Positions 33,041-41,413 are shown, counted from the stretch's first letter. The stretch is 64,000 bases of DNA from an uncultured Clostridia bacterium (GCA_934667105.1 CAKULG010000007.1:1-64000); one strand, 5' to 3'. Numbers and translations: made by a program. Notes: generated from the letters alone by a model not told the origin.

Positions 33041-33937
33041 TTATCCCTTAATCGCGCCCACGGTGAGGCCCTTGACGAAATAGCGCTGCACAAAGGGATA
33101 TACCAGCACCACCGGGCCGGTGGCCACCATGGCCATAGCCATTTTCACGGTTTCGCTGGGCAGGCTCACATTGGCGGTTACGCCCGCGCGCTCCATATTG
33201 CGCAGAGCGTTGGCCATGTTCACCATGCGGTAAAGATAATATTGCAGGGTGTGTTTGGATTCGGTTTTGATGAACATCATAGAGGAATACCAATCGTTCC
33301 ATTTGCCCAGGGCGATAAACAGGCCGATGGTGGCCAGGGCGGGGGTGGACAGGCGGATAACGATTTGCAGGAAAATGCGCATATCCCCCGCGCCGTCGAT
33401 GCGGGCGGATTCCACCAGCTCGTTAGGCACGCACTGCTTGATGAAATTGCGCATCAGCAGCAGATTATAGCTGCCCATAAGCCCAGGAATAATCAGCGCC
33501 CAAATGGAATCCCGCAGGTGCAGGAACTGCGTAATCAGCATGTACCAGGGAATCAGGCCGCCGCTGAACAGCTGGGTGAAATAGAAGAAGAAGGCGAAGG
33601 CGTTCCGCGTGCGGAAATCCTGGCGGGAGAGGGCGTAGCCTGTCATGGAGGTGAGGAACAGGCTGCCGAAGGTAGTGACGAGGGTGGTGAAGATCGTCAC
33701 CCTGTAGGCGTTCAGCAGCGATTCGGGATACTGAAAAATGAAGCGGTAGCCGTCCAGGCTCCATTTTTTCGGGAAGAAGGAATAGCCCTCCAGAATCAGC
33801 AAATTGTTATCCGTAAAGGAGCCGATGAGCAGCAGCAGGAATGGCAGCAGGCACACCAGCGCGAACAGGCCGATCAGGATGGTGGAAACAACGTTGAAAA
33901 CGCGATAGCCGTGGTTGACCTTTTTTCTCATTTCCAT
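33041..33937 (-). CDS. Sugar ABC transporter permease, LplC/YtcP type
   Basis: A 298-aa inner-membrane permease of the carbohydrate-uptake 1 class with six membrane helices. The EAA loop that contacts the ATPase reads VESARIDGAGDMRIFLQIV (about 192-210). FGSLFLTSMTGYALSR and the end YPFVQRYFVKGLTVGAIKG are typical of the LplC/YtcP branch, often linked to oligosaccharide or pectin/uronate uptake. ATG 33937 follows GAGGGGGGTG. It forms a pair with the permease upstream (14 bp gap). No ATPase is encoded; a shared MsmX-like ATPase elsewhere is expected. Confidence 0.92.
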   Translation of the reverse strand: MEMRKKVNHGYRVFNVVSTILIGLFALVCLLPFLLLLIGSFTDNNLLILEGYSFFPKKWSLDGYRFIFQYPESLLNAYRVTIFTTLVTTFGSLFLTSMTGYALSRQDFRTRNAFAFFFYFTQLFSGGLIPWYMLITQFLHLRDSIWALIIPGLMGSYNLLLMRNFIKQCVPNELVESARIDGAGDMRIFLQIVIRLSTPALATIGLFIALGKWNDWYSSMMFIKTESKHTLQYYLYRMVNMANALRNMERAGVTANVSLPSETVKMAMAMVATGPVVLVYPFVQRYFVKGLTVGAIKG

Positions 33938-33951
33938 TGCCGGCACCCCCC

Positions 33952-34932
33952 TCAGAACAGGGACATTTCCGGCTCCACCTTGCGCACCAGCGCGTTGGAG
34001 CCCAGAATCAGCAGCAGCCCCACCAGGGATTGGAAGAAGCCCACGGCCGTGCCGCGGCTCACATCGAAGGATTCGGTGGCGGCGCGGAAAACATAGGTGT
34101 CGATGATTTCCGTCGTGCTGCGCACCAGCGGCACATTGCCCACCAATTGATAGAACAAATCAAATTGGCCGCGCATGATGCCGCCCAGCCCCATTAAAAA
34201 CAGAATCACGATGGTGGGGCGCAGGCAGGGGAGGGTGATATAGCGAATCTGCTGCATAAAGGTTGCGCCGTCCAGATCGGCCGCTTCATAAAGATCGTCG
34301 CTGATGCCCATGATGGCAGCCAGATAGACCACCGTTCCGTAGCCCGTGCCCTGCCAGAAATTCACCAGCGGAATGATGACGTACCACACCCAGGGCGTTT
34401 CATAGAACATGAACGCATCCAGCCCCAGGCGCTGGCGCAGGGTGTTGATGAAGCCGTTGGAGCGAAACAGGGCGTAGCAGATGGTGCCGATAAGCACCAT
34501 GGAAACGAAATGGGGCAGGAACATCAGCGTCTGGCCGGCCTTCTTAAAGCGCTTGGCGCTGATTTCCGCCAGCATGATGGCCAGCACAATTTTTAGGATC
34601 GTGCCGACGACGATAAAAATGACGTTGTAGATCAGCGTGTTGGCGGTAAAGGTCCAGGCGTTTCCGGAGGTGAACAAAAACCGGAAATTCGCCAGGCCGC
34701 AGAAGGGGCTGCCGAACAGGCCCTTGCGCACGTTGTATTTCGTGAAGGCGTAATAAATGCCCACCATGGGAATATAGGAAAATACTAAAAAGAACAGGAC
34801 GCTGGGAATCATCATCAGCAGCAGCGCCGGGTTCTTCCGCAGATCGTATTTCAGATTGGCCCAGAAGCCGTATTTTTTTCGGGCCGCCAGGGGGAGGGGC
34901 TGCTTGGCGAGGAGAGAAGATTGCTTTTCCAT
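33952..34932 (-). CDS. Sugar ABC transporter permease, LplB type
   Basis: A 326-aa permease, partner of the LplC-type protein. IPSVLFFLVFSYIPMVGIYYAF is the first membrane segment region, FLPHFVSMVLIGTICY a conserved middle helix, and the EAA loop reads YEAADLDGATFMQQIRYI (about 221-238). Ribosome-binding site AAAGGAG ten bases before ATG. A hairpin upstream separates it from the binding-protein gene, which usually ensures that the binding protein is made in excess. Confidence 0.92.
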   Translation of the reverse strand: MEKQSSLLAKQPLPLAARKKYGFWANLKYDLRKNPALLLMMIPSVLFFLVFSYIPMVGIYYAFTKYNVRKGLFGSPFCGLANFRFLFTSGNAWTFTANTLIYNVIFIVVGTILKIVLAIMLAEISAKRFKKAGQTLMFLPHFVSMVLIGTICYALFRSNGFINTLRQRLGLDAFMFYETPWVWYVIIPLVNFWQGTGYGTVVYLAAIMGISDDLYEAADLDGATFMQQIRYITLPCLRPTIVILFLMGLGGIMRGQFDLFYQLVGNVPLVRSTTEIIDTYVFRAATESFDVSRGTAVGFFQSLVGLLLILGSNALVRKVEPEMSLF

Positions 34933-35059
34933 GCCGGATCCGCTCCTTTAAAATGGATTGACGCTATGAATCCCGGAGAGAAAACGAAGCGACGCGGGGA
35001 ATGAATCGGCCTTCCGATGCGCGGGCAGGGGCGCGGGAAAGCGGGCGCGCCTTTGCAAA

Positions 35060-35091
35060 GGCCTGCTCCTGCCTTAGGGCAGGAGCAGGCC
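35060..35091 (-). terminator. Intercistronic hairpin after the binding-protein gene
   Basis: A 14-bp perfect stem (GGCCTGCTCCTGCC / GGCAGGAGCAGGCC) with a 4-nt loop, 17 bp after the SBP stop. It can act as a partial terminator or 3' stabiliser, lowering permease expression. Confidence 0.8.
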
Positions 35092-35107
35092 CTCATGAAA
35101 GAAACGA

Positions 35108-36592
35108 TTACTTGTTGGCTTCCGCCCAGGCGGTGTACTGCTTGATGTATTCCTCCTGGATCTTGCTCAGGCCGGCCTGCTCCGCCTTTTCCAGGAAGAG
35201 CTTCACCTGGCCCTCCACATCGTCCACCAGGCCGAATTCCAGGGGCTTGTAGTATTCGTCGAACACGGCGTTGTAATTGGCCACTTCGTCCTCCACGTTG
35301 GTCTTATCAAAGGAGAAGGAGGAGGACATGGGGGTAAGGGATTTGTACAGATCGAGGATTTCCTTCTTTTCCTTGGAGGCCTTATCGGTGGCGCCTTCCA
35401 GGCTCAGCGCGTCGGAACGCCACTGCCACAGGGACATGCCGCAGGGCTCGTATTCCTGGGAGAGACGGACGTAGTTGCCGTCCGCGTCCAGATCATAATG
35501 CACGCCCTTCACGCCGTAGCGCAGCAGATGATGCAGCTCGGGATCGGTAAGAACCGCCTGCAGATAGGTCAGGCTTTCCATGATATGATCGGAATAGGCG
35601 TAGGCGATGCCGGTGCCGTTCACGCCGGTGGCGGAATCAACCTGCACATAGCCCTTCTTGGCGTTGAAGGGGATATAGCCCAGCTCCCAATCGGCCTTGG
35701 AGGGATCCTCCTGCTTGGCCTTTTCGATGGCGTTCACGCGGCCGAAGTAGGTGTCCACATGGCAGACTTCCATCATGGTCAGGTTGTTGGGGAACTTTTC
35801 GATGTTATCCATGGCTTCGTTCTGGCGGTCGCGGCTGATGAGGCCGTCCTTGACGAACTGGTTGGCCAGCCTCATATCATGGAGGTGATCCTCGGAGCCG
35901 TAGTACTTCACGATGCTCTCGCCCGCTTCGTCCAGGATCAGGCCGAAGGTGTTCACGCCGGGCCAGATCACGCGATCCAGGGCCTTGAATTCGTAAGCGC
36001 GGTCAAAGACGCTGCCGAAGGGGCACACATCGGGATAGGCGGCCTTCACGCCCATCAGGTATTCCACCACGTGCTCCTCGGTATCGGGCACGGGCAGATT
36101 CAGCTTTTCGCACAGGTCGGCGCGGTAGCAGATGCCGTACTGGCCGGAATAGCTCACTTCGGGGGCGGGCACTTCGTAGATGTGACCGTCGATCTTCACA
36201 TCGTTCCAGCTCTGCTCGGGCACGGCGGCCTTCAGCGCGGCGAATTCAGGCATTTCCAGATATTCGTCCAGCTCCACAAACGCGCCCTTGCGCGCCCAGC
36301 CGGAGGAACCGGGCCAGTTGGAATACCACACCAGGTCCACGCCGTCGCCGGTGGCCATGATGATGGGGTACACCTTGGAGGGGTCCCAATCCAGGAAGCG
36401 AACTTCCAGCTCGATGCCGTACTTTTCACGGGAATACTCGTTGGCGGCTTCCAGCACCACATCGTGCGCGGGCTGGCGGGAACCGGCGGAGATGGCGACC
36501 AGATGGGTGATCTGCTTGTCTTCCGCGGAAGCGATGCTGCACACGGACAGAACCATGAGCAGCGCCAGGAACAGAGAAACGACTTTCTTCAT
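35108..36592 (-). CDS. Extracellular solute-binding protein, ABC system 1
   Basis: A 494-aa family 1 sugar-binding protein of the YtcQ/LplA size class. Signal peptide at 1-23 (MKKVVSLFLALLMVLSVCS, cleavage after ASA). A lipobox is not convincing: LSVC lacks Gly/Ala/Ser before Cys and the better cleavage site is downstream. Mature protein starts EDKQITHLVAIS. NGTGIAYAYSDH and the C-terminal helix (EEYIKQYTAWAEANK) fit the family. RBS AAGGAGG. First gene of the minus-strand operon, divergent from lacI, so its ligand is probably the LacI inducer's parent sugar. Confidence 0.92.
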   Translation of the reverse strand: MKKVVSLFLALLMVLSVCSIASAEDKQITHLVAISAGSRQPAHDVVLEAANEYSREKYGIELEVRFLDWDPSKVYPIIMATGDGVDLVWYSNWPGSSGWARKGAFVELDEYLEMPEFAALKAAVPEQSWNDVKIDGHIYEVPAPEVSYSGQYGICYRADLCEKLNLPVPDTEEHVVEYLMGVKAAYPDVCPFGSVFDRAYEFKALDRVIWPGVNTFGLILDEAGESIVKYYGSEDHLHDMRLANQFVKDGLISRDRQNEAMDNIEKFPNNLTMMEVCHVDTYFGRVNAIEKAKQEDPSKADWELGYIPFNAKKGYVQVDSATGVNGTGIAYAYSDHIMESLTYLQAVLTDPELHHLLRYGVKGVHYDLDADGNYVRLSQEYEPCGMSLWQWRSDALSLEGATDKASKEKKEILDLYKSLTPMSSSFSFDKTNVEDEVANYNAVFDEYYKPLEFGLVDDVEGQVKLFLEKAEQAGLSKIQEEYIKQYTAWAEANK

Positions 36593-36696
36593 TGCAAAGG
36601 CCTCCTTCGGTAAAATATATCAGCGGTTAACCGCCAATACAACGAATTTGAGGGAAAAACGCGGAGAAATACGCGGATGGGTTGGTGAATGGTAGT

Positions 36697-36706
36697 AAAA
36701 CGTTTT
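36697..36706. promoter_or_regulatory. Operator 1 for the LacI-family regulator
   Basis: AAAACGTTTT, a perfect palindrome with the central CG of LacI-family sites, 12 bp downstream of the -10 box of the SBP promoter, so at or just after the transcription start. Confidence 0.65.
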
Positions 36707-36717
36707 TCCATAAATGC

Positions 36718-36746
36718 ATTGTAAACGCATCTCGGTAGATTGTCAA
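36718..36746 (-). promoter_or_regulatory. Promoter of ABC operon 1
   Basis: Minus strand TTGACA (36746-36741), 17-bp spacer, TACAAT (36723-36718): nearly consensus. A cre-like half-site GTAAACGCAT overlaps the spacer. Confidence 0.88.
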
Positions 36747-36825
36747 GCCTGTAAATGATGTATATTTAAATACCAATTTAGCAAATAAATTGCAGAAAAA
36801 GAAGGAAATAAAGAAATTTGAAAGT

Positions 36826-36835
36826 TAAACGTTTA
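36826..36835. promoter_or_regulatory. Operator 2 for the LacI-family regulator
   Basis: TAAACGTTTA, a perfect ACGT-centred palindrome 129 bp upstream of operator 1. Paired sites at this distance would allow DNA looping. The AT-rich surroundings (36747-36890) contain no gene. Confidence 0.55.
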
Positions 36836-36941
36836 TTTTGACCAAAAATGACAGAATCCGCTGTTAATGTTGCTTTTATTTGCTTATCAGCCCGCCCGTT
36901 TTCGCCCGTTGCACGCCGAAGCGGGTCATGCTATAATTATA

Positions 36942-37178
36942 ATGATTAGGAAAACCGCTGCGCGGTTTTCCGGGTCGCCGGGCGGCGATTCATAAACCGC
37001 ACGGCGACAATCATGCTATAATGATTAGGAAAACCGCTGCGCGGTTTTCCGGGTCGCCGGGCGGCGATTCATAAACCGCACGGCGACAATCGTGCTATAA
37101 TGATTAGGAAAACCGCTGCGCGGTTTTTCGGGTCGCCGGGCGGCGGTTCATAAACCGCACGGCGACAGGCGCGCTATC
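36942..37178 (+). repeat. Three tandem 79-bp structured promoter/hairpin units
   Basis: Three near-identical 79-bp units start at 36942, 37021 and 37100. Copies 1 and 2 differ at one base; copy 3 has a handful of changes, most at its end. Each unit has hairpin 1 (AAAACCGC-TGC-GCGGTTTT), then GGGTCGCCGGGCGGCG with an internal CGCC/GGCG hairpin that can alternatively pair GTCGCCG with a later CGGCGAC, and a TG-C-TATAAT extended -10 at the junction (36929-36937, 37014-37022, 37093-37101). All point toward lacI. Related single copies occur at 12901-12999 and 41351-41413. Confidence 0.92.
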
Positions 37179-37327
37179 ATTAATCGGCGCGGCGGGGCGC
37201 TGCGCCAAGCATTAAGAAGAAAATCGATGCAATGCTTTTCAGGGGTCGGCGGTCGGCAGGAACGGGCTGCATGCGCGACGGCCGCGCCGCAGGGAAGCGG
37301 CGAAAAGCGAATTAAAGGAGCGGCGGT

Positions 37328-38341
37328 ATGAACACGATTAAGGACATTGCCCGGGCGGTTGGCGTATCCACGGCCACGGTTTCCAATGCGCTCAACGGCC
37401 GGAGCAACGTAAGCGCGGAGGTTCGGGAGCGGGTGGTGAAGGCGGCGCGGGAAATGAATTACGTTCCCAATATTAACGCGCGGCTGATGAAATCCCGCAA
37501 GACGAACAACATCGGCGTGTTTCTGCCCTATCTCCAATCCACCTTCTATCTGAACCTGATTCAGGAAATTTACGCCTGCTGCGAAAGCGCGGGCTATTCC
37601 ATGCTGGTGCATATCAGCCGGGATATTGATTCCACCATGCTGCTTTCCAACATTCTTTCCTGCAATATCGACGCGGCCATCGTGCTCAGCGATCGTTTTC
37701 CCGATTCCTGCATTCCCATGCTGCGCTCCAAGGAGATGCCCGTGGTGTTCCTGGACCGGCGGGCGGCGGAGAAGAACATTTCCAGCGTGGTGATTAACGA
37801 GGAGCAGGGCACGCGCCAGGCGGTGGAATATTTGGTGAACACCGGGCACAAGGCCATCGGCCATCTATACGGCATTCCAGAAGTCAACAGCGCCAAGGTT
37901 AAGCGCCGGGCCTTTGTGCGGACGATGGAGGAGCTGGGCATGCCCGTCTATCCCCAATTGATGCTGCCTGGTCAATACAGCGAATATAAATCCTATGTGG
38001 TGATGCGGGCACTGCTGAGCCAGCGGCCTCTTCAACCTATGCCGGACGCTTTCTTTTGCGCGGATGATGAAACCGCGCTGGGCTGCATTAAGGCGCTTCA
38101 GGACGAAGGCTTCAGCGTGCCGCGGGATGTGAGCGTTACCGGCTTTTCCAGCACGCGCACGGTGACGAACGATCATTTGCTGCTCAGCCGGGTGCATTAT
38201 TCCATGAACGAGCTGGCCCGGACGGCGGTGGAGCTGCTGCTGAACATGCTGCGGGAGGGCAAGCCTGGCGAGGTGCGTCTGGTGGGCACGGAATTTATCG
38301 TGGGGGATACCACGCGGATGCGCCTGCTGTCCGCGCCGTAA
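37328..38341 (+). CDS. LacI family transcription regulator
   Basis: A 337-aa repressor. The N-terminal helix-turn-helix is TIKDIARAVGVSTATVSNAL (3-22), with the hinge NYVPNINARLMKSRKT. The periplasmic-binding-like sensor follows (GVFLPYLQSTFYLNLIQ, FFCADDETALGCIKAL, SVTGFSSTR). It is divergent from ABC operon 1, and ACGT-centred palindromes in the shared region are suitable operators, so it most likely represses that operon until the transported sugar arrives. ATG 37328 follows AAAGGAG by 7-8 bases. The 5' region with the tandem repeats is unusually long. Confidence 0.93.
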   Translation: MNTIKDIARAVGVSTATVSNALNGRSNVSAEVRERVVKAAREMNYVPNINARLMKSRKTNNIGVFLPYLQSTFYLNLIQEIYACCESAGYSMLVHISRDIDSTMLLSNILSCNIDAAIVLSDRFPDSCIPMLRSKEMPVVFLDRRAAEKNISSVVINEEQGTRQAVEYLVNTGHKAIGHLYGIPEVNSAKVKRRAFVRTMEELGMPVYPQLMLPGQYSEYKSYVVMRALLSQRPLQPMPDAFFCADDETALGCIKALQDEGFSVPRDVSVTGFSSTRTVTNDHLLLSRVHYSMNELARTAVELLLNMLREGKPGEVRLVGTEFIVGDTTRMRLLSAP

Positions 38342-38345
38342 AAAA

Positions 38346-38789
38346 ATGCAAATTTTGATTGAAAAAGAAAAGCGCCGCCTCACGCTGCGGGACGCGGCGG
38401 GCAAAATTCTGTTTTCGGCGGATATCGCCCTGGGCAGCCACCCCCAAGGCCCCAAGCAGCGGGCGGGGGATGGGCGCACGCCCGAGGGCGCGTATTTTGT
38501 TTGCGTAAAGAAGATGGGAAAGTACGGCCCCTCCCTGGGGGTGAGCTATCCCAGCGCGGCGGACGCGCGACGGGCCGGGGCGGACGCGGCGCTGATCGCC
38601 TGCATCGAGGAACGGGCCGTCCGGGGAGAGCGTCCGCCCTGGGGGAGCCCCCTGGGCGGCGAAATTTATGTGCATGGGGGAGGCTTGGCGGGGGATTGGA
38701 CGGCGGGCTGCGTCGCCCTTGCGGATGCGGATGCGGAACGCCTATACGCCCTGACGCCTCTGGGCACGGAGATTTTGATTCTGCCGTAA
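38346..38789 (+). CDS. L,D-transpeptidase (YkuD) catalytic-domain protein without signal peptide
   Basis: A 147-aa protein reduced to the YkuD domain. It starts MQILIEKEKRRLTLRDAAG, which is the usual first strands of the fold, and has DGRTPEGAYFV, IYVHGGGLAGDW with the catalytic His and TAGCVAL with the catalytic Cys (S/TxGC). These enzymes make 3-3 crosslinks in peptidoglycan. The odd point is the lack of a signal peptide, LysM or membrane anchor, so either export is unusual or it acts on another substrate. Four bases after lacI, with no good ribosome-binding site, so it may depend on lacI translation. Confidence 0.82.
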   Translation: MQILIEKEKRRLTLRDAAGKILFSADIALGSHPQGPKQRAGDGRTPEGAYFVCVKKMGKYGPSLGVSYPSAADARRAGADAALIACIEERAVRGERPPWGSPLGGEIYVHGGGLAGDWTAGCVALADADAERLYALTPLGTEILILP

Positions 38790-38832
38790 GAAAGAAGAAA
38801 TAGATGCGGAGGAAACGCTCCTGAAATATATA

Positions 38833-38885
38833 CGCGGGAGGGATTCTTGAGAAAACCAAGAAGCTCTCCCGCGCGGTCTTTTTGA
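38833..38885 (+). terminator. Terminator of lacI-ykuD
   Basis: CGCGGGAG and GATTCTTG pair with CAAGAA and CTCCCGCG around a 7-nt loop, followed by GGTCTTTTTG. Confidence 0.85.
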
Positions 38886-39284
38886 GAAAGCAAACAAGAA
38901 TTAGGTTTGTTTTTTCACTACTAAAAACGATGATACACGACCTTTTTGACGAAGAAAAGCTTTTTGCTTATTTCTATCCCATACGTTTTTTCGATCAGAA
39001 GATGGCTTTAGCACTTTTAAAAAATGTCCTTTACAGACTGAATTCTGTATTTTTGTCAACAAGAATGCCAGCTTTTTGCATTCTTATTGATTGTTTGTCT
39101 ATGAAAAACGAGGCTTTTGAACTTCTCTGTGTTTGTTTTTGCTCAAACTATAGACCAAAGTCTGCTTTGCTGGAAAACGCGCAAACCATTTTCTGCTTGG
39201 ACTGTTTTAGCGGCGTGGCTGTCTTAGAGGGAGTGCAGGAAGCGCTCTTCGCAAGTCCAAGTACGCATCCAGCCCCTGCGCCCG
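38886..39284. other. AT-rich gene-free stretch of unknown origin
   Basis: About 360 bp (38886-39245) is clearly richer in A and T than the rest of the window, with many T-runs. An open plus-strand frame crosses it (start near 38882), but its protein is Phe/Leu/Cys-rich, unlike any family I know, and runs on antisense into vanW. It contains a perfect 8-bp hairpin, AAGAATGC / GCATTCTT, at 39061-39085. It could be a remnant of an insertion, a decayed gene or a small RNA locus. Confidence 0.5.
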
Positions 39285-40310
39285 TTATTGCTCGGCTTTA
39301 TAAATCGCGATGGTCAGCGCGCCGTCCTGGGCGGAGGCGTCGATGCGGATGGGAAAGGGATATTCGTTTCGAAAGCGAAAGTTCAGCGTGGAATTCCCCA
39401 CGGCGGCGTCCACACCGATGGGCAGATAGGATGCGCCGTTATTGCCGTGTGCGCGGCGCTGAAGCACGGTGAGCCCGGGTAATTGCAGCACCACGTTGTA
39501 CAGCGTGGAGGACACCTGGCAGGTGCCGCCGCCGTAGCCCTGCTGCGCCTTGCCGTCGATCAGCACGGTGGCGGGCTTATAGCCGCTGGACGCGCGATAG
39601 GGGCCCAGATCCCGGTTAAAATCCAGATCGCTTCCGGCAGGCAGGGGCAGCGCGCACAGTTTCTCACAGGCGACGGCGATATTGGTCATGCGGCCCAAAT
39701 TGGATTCATCGGTGGTGGTTTTGTAAAAGGAGGTGTACGCCGCGATGGGCGCGTCCGTTCCGGCGGTTTCGGGGGCGGGATACACCCGCTTCAAATCCGC
39801 CAACAGCCGGGAATCGATATAGGCGTACTGACGATGATAAATCAGCTTGGCGTAGCCGTTTTCCAGGCCGATGCAGGCGATTTTTGCCCCTGCGTGCAGC
39901 GTGGCCAGCGCCGCTCCGCCGCCCGGCTCGCTTTCAACGGGGGCGTCCTGAGCGGCGACGACGGCGATGCACTGGTTAAATTCTACGCCGTAGGGGGGCG
40001 TTTTCGCAGGGTCGATAACCGTCGTTTCGTCAATGCAGGTGCGCTTCACATAGCCCGTCAGCCCGCCCGCGGCATAGCGCACCAGCACAAAGGCGGGCTC
40101 CACCGCCAGAATTTCCACCCGCGCCTTGGCGGGCACCGCGCCGATCTGGTTGACGCCTTTGGCTTCATCGTGATCGGTGAACAGCTTGGCGGTCAGGCGC
40201 ATGCGGCCGGTATACAGCGCCGGAAGCGTCTCCGCAACGCAAAAAGCCCCGAAACGGGGCAGAAAAAGCAGGCACAGCAGCAGGCAGAAAAAACGACGGG
40301 CGTTTTTCAT
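39285..40310 (-). CDS. VanW domain protein with SH3-like N-terminus, paralogue 1
   Basis: A 341-aa exported protein. Signal peptide at 1-26 (RRFFCLLLCLLFLPRFGAFC), then an SH3-like pair of domains (ALVRYAAGGLTGYVKRT-type, residues about 35-170), then the VanW domain with DFNRDLGPYRASSGYKPA and GGGTCQVSSTLYNVVLQLPG and LNFRFRNEYPFPIRID (about 220-340). VanW proteins occur in glycopeptide resistance clusters and near wall genes, but their role is not known. It overlaps its upstream paralogue by 4 bp (ATGA) and ends just before the AT-rich stretch. Confidence 0.9.
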   Translation of the reverse strand: MKNARRFFCLLLCLLFLPRFGAFCVAETLPALYTGRMRLTAKLFTDHDEAKGVNQIGAVPAKARVEILAVEPAFVLVRYAAGGLTGYVKRTCIDETTVIDPAKTPPYGVEFNQCIAVVAAQDAPVESEPGGGAALATLHAGAKIACIGLENGYAKLIYHRQYAYIDSRLLADLKRVYPAPETAGTDAPIAAYTSFYKTTTDESNLGRMTNIAVACEKLCALPLPAGSDLDFNRDLGPYRASSGYKPATVLIDGKAQQGYGGGTCQVSSTLYNVVLQLPGLTVLQRRAHGNNGASYLPIGVDAAVGNSTLNFRFRNEYPFPIRIDASAQDGALTIAIYKAEQ

Positions 40311-41311
40311 TGGGCCTCCTTAAAAATGGCGATGAACAGGGCGTTATCATGGGTGGAGGCGTCGATGCGGATGGGGAAGGAATAATCGTTGCGGAAAATC
40401 AGATTCAGCCTTTTTTCGCTGTCGCCGGAGGAAGCGTCCATGCCGTGGGGCAGATAGGAAGCGCCGTTGTTTCCGTGAGGGTTGCGCATCAGCACGGTGA
40501 TGCCCGGAAGCTGAATCAGCGTGTCCCACAGGGTGGAGGACACCTGGCAGGAGCCGCCGCCATAGCTGATGGTGGTCTTTCCATCCTTGAGCACGGGGGC
40601 GGGATAATAGCCGCGCCCCGGCGTGAAGGGCCCCACATCCTCGTTAAAATGCATTTCCTCGCCGGGCTGCATCACCTTGCTCATGTATTCGCAGGCCTTG
40701 GCCAGATTTTTGATGCGGTCGGCGTTGTTATTATAGAAGGAAGCGAACACGGCCAGAGGCTGCTGGGTATCCGCCGTTTCGGCATCGCTGGCCACGGGGA
40801 GCAGCTCGCTCAGGTCGCGGGTATCCACATAGCCGTACTGATGATGATAGATCAGCTTCGCCCAGCCATCCTCCATGCCGATGATGGCGATGCGCGCCCC
40901 CTCGGTGAGGGTGGAAAGCGTTTCACTTTCCGCGCTTTTATCGCTTTTCACATAGACCGTGCGGTCGATCACCGCGTAGTAATAATGCTCCACGGCGGGG
41001 TAGGGCGGGGTATGCACCGGGTCGGCCGCCGCAGTCACATCCACGCGCTTGCGGATGATATAGCCGATGCGCCCGTTATAATTCACTTCCATCCAATCGG
41101 GATAAACGGCGGTGATTTCCAGCGGAGCGCCTGGGTTCAGGTATTTAAAGGGGCGGCTTTCCTTATCCATTTCGGGATAAATGCTGGTGGTGCTGTCCGC
41201 GAAGCGCCGGGTGACGATGCCGTAATACAGCGTTTCCTTTTTTTCGGCCCAGGCGTTTCCGCCCGTCAGCAGCAGAAGCAGAACCAGGGGGAAGAGCAGC
41301 TTTCGTTTCAC
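40307..41311 (-). CDS. VanW domain protein with SH3-like N-terminus, paralogue 2
   Basis: A 334-aa paralogue of the next gene with the same layout: signal peptide (LLFPLVLLLLLTGGNAWA), SH3-like domains with EVNYNGRIGYIIRKRVDV, and the VanW domain (HFNEDVGPFTPGRGYYPAPV, GGGSCQVSSTLWDTLIQLPG, LIFRNDYSFPIRIDAS). Both copies keep the GGG[TS]CQVSSTL core, and the C-termini are similar, so the pair arose by tandem duplication and has diverged in the N-terminal half. Start ATG 41311 lies about 95 bp downstream of a good promoter and a structured leader. Confidence 0.9.
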   Translation of the reverse strand: MKRKLLFPLVLLLLLTGGNAWAEKKETLYYGIVTRRFADSTTSIYPEMDKESRPFKYLNPGAPLEITAVYPDWMEVNYNGRIGYIIRKRVDVTAAADPVHTPPYPAVEHYYYAVIDRTVYVKSDKSAESETLSTLTEGARIAIIGMEDGWAKLIYHHQYGYVDTRDLSELLPVASDAETADTQQPLAVFASFYNNNADRIKNLAKACEYMSKVMQPGEEMHFNEDVGPFTPGRGYYPAPVLKDGKTTISYGGGSCQVSSTLWDTLIQLPGITVLMRNPHGNNGASYLPHGMDASSGDSEKRLNLIFRNDYSFPIRIDASTHDNALFIAIFKEAQ

Positions 41312-41350
41312 GTTTTAGCCTCCCAAAGTAAAACATCATCATCTGTAAAG

Positions 41351-41413
41351 GAATGCGAACCGCCGCCCGGCGACCCGGAAAACCGCAGCGCAATTTTCTG
41401 AATCATTATAGCA
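41351..41413 (-). other. Structured repeat element, copy in the vanW leader
   Basis: Minus strand: TGCTATAATGATT, then hairpin 1 (GAAAATTG pairing with CGGTTTTC through two G-U wobbles), then CCGGGTCGCCGGGCGGCGGTTC. It is the same element as the 79-bp units at 36.9 kb but ends before the distal CGGCGAC arm. It lies between the promoter and the vanW start codon. Confidence 0.65.

Noticed and set aside
36520..36592. Lipoprotein signal on SBP 1 (LSVC)
   Set aside because: Valine precedes the cysteine where Gly, Ala or Ser is needed, and a better A-x-A cleavage site follows.
36942..37178. CRISPR array
   Set aside because: The whole 79-bp unit is repeated with no unique spacers, and no cas gene is in the window.
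38882..39472. A 196-aa plus-strand open frame over the AT-rich island
   Set aside because: Composition is odd, no family is recognisable, and its second half is antisense to vanW. Kept only as an unexplained stretch.
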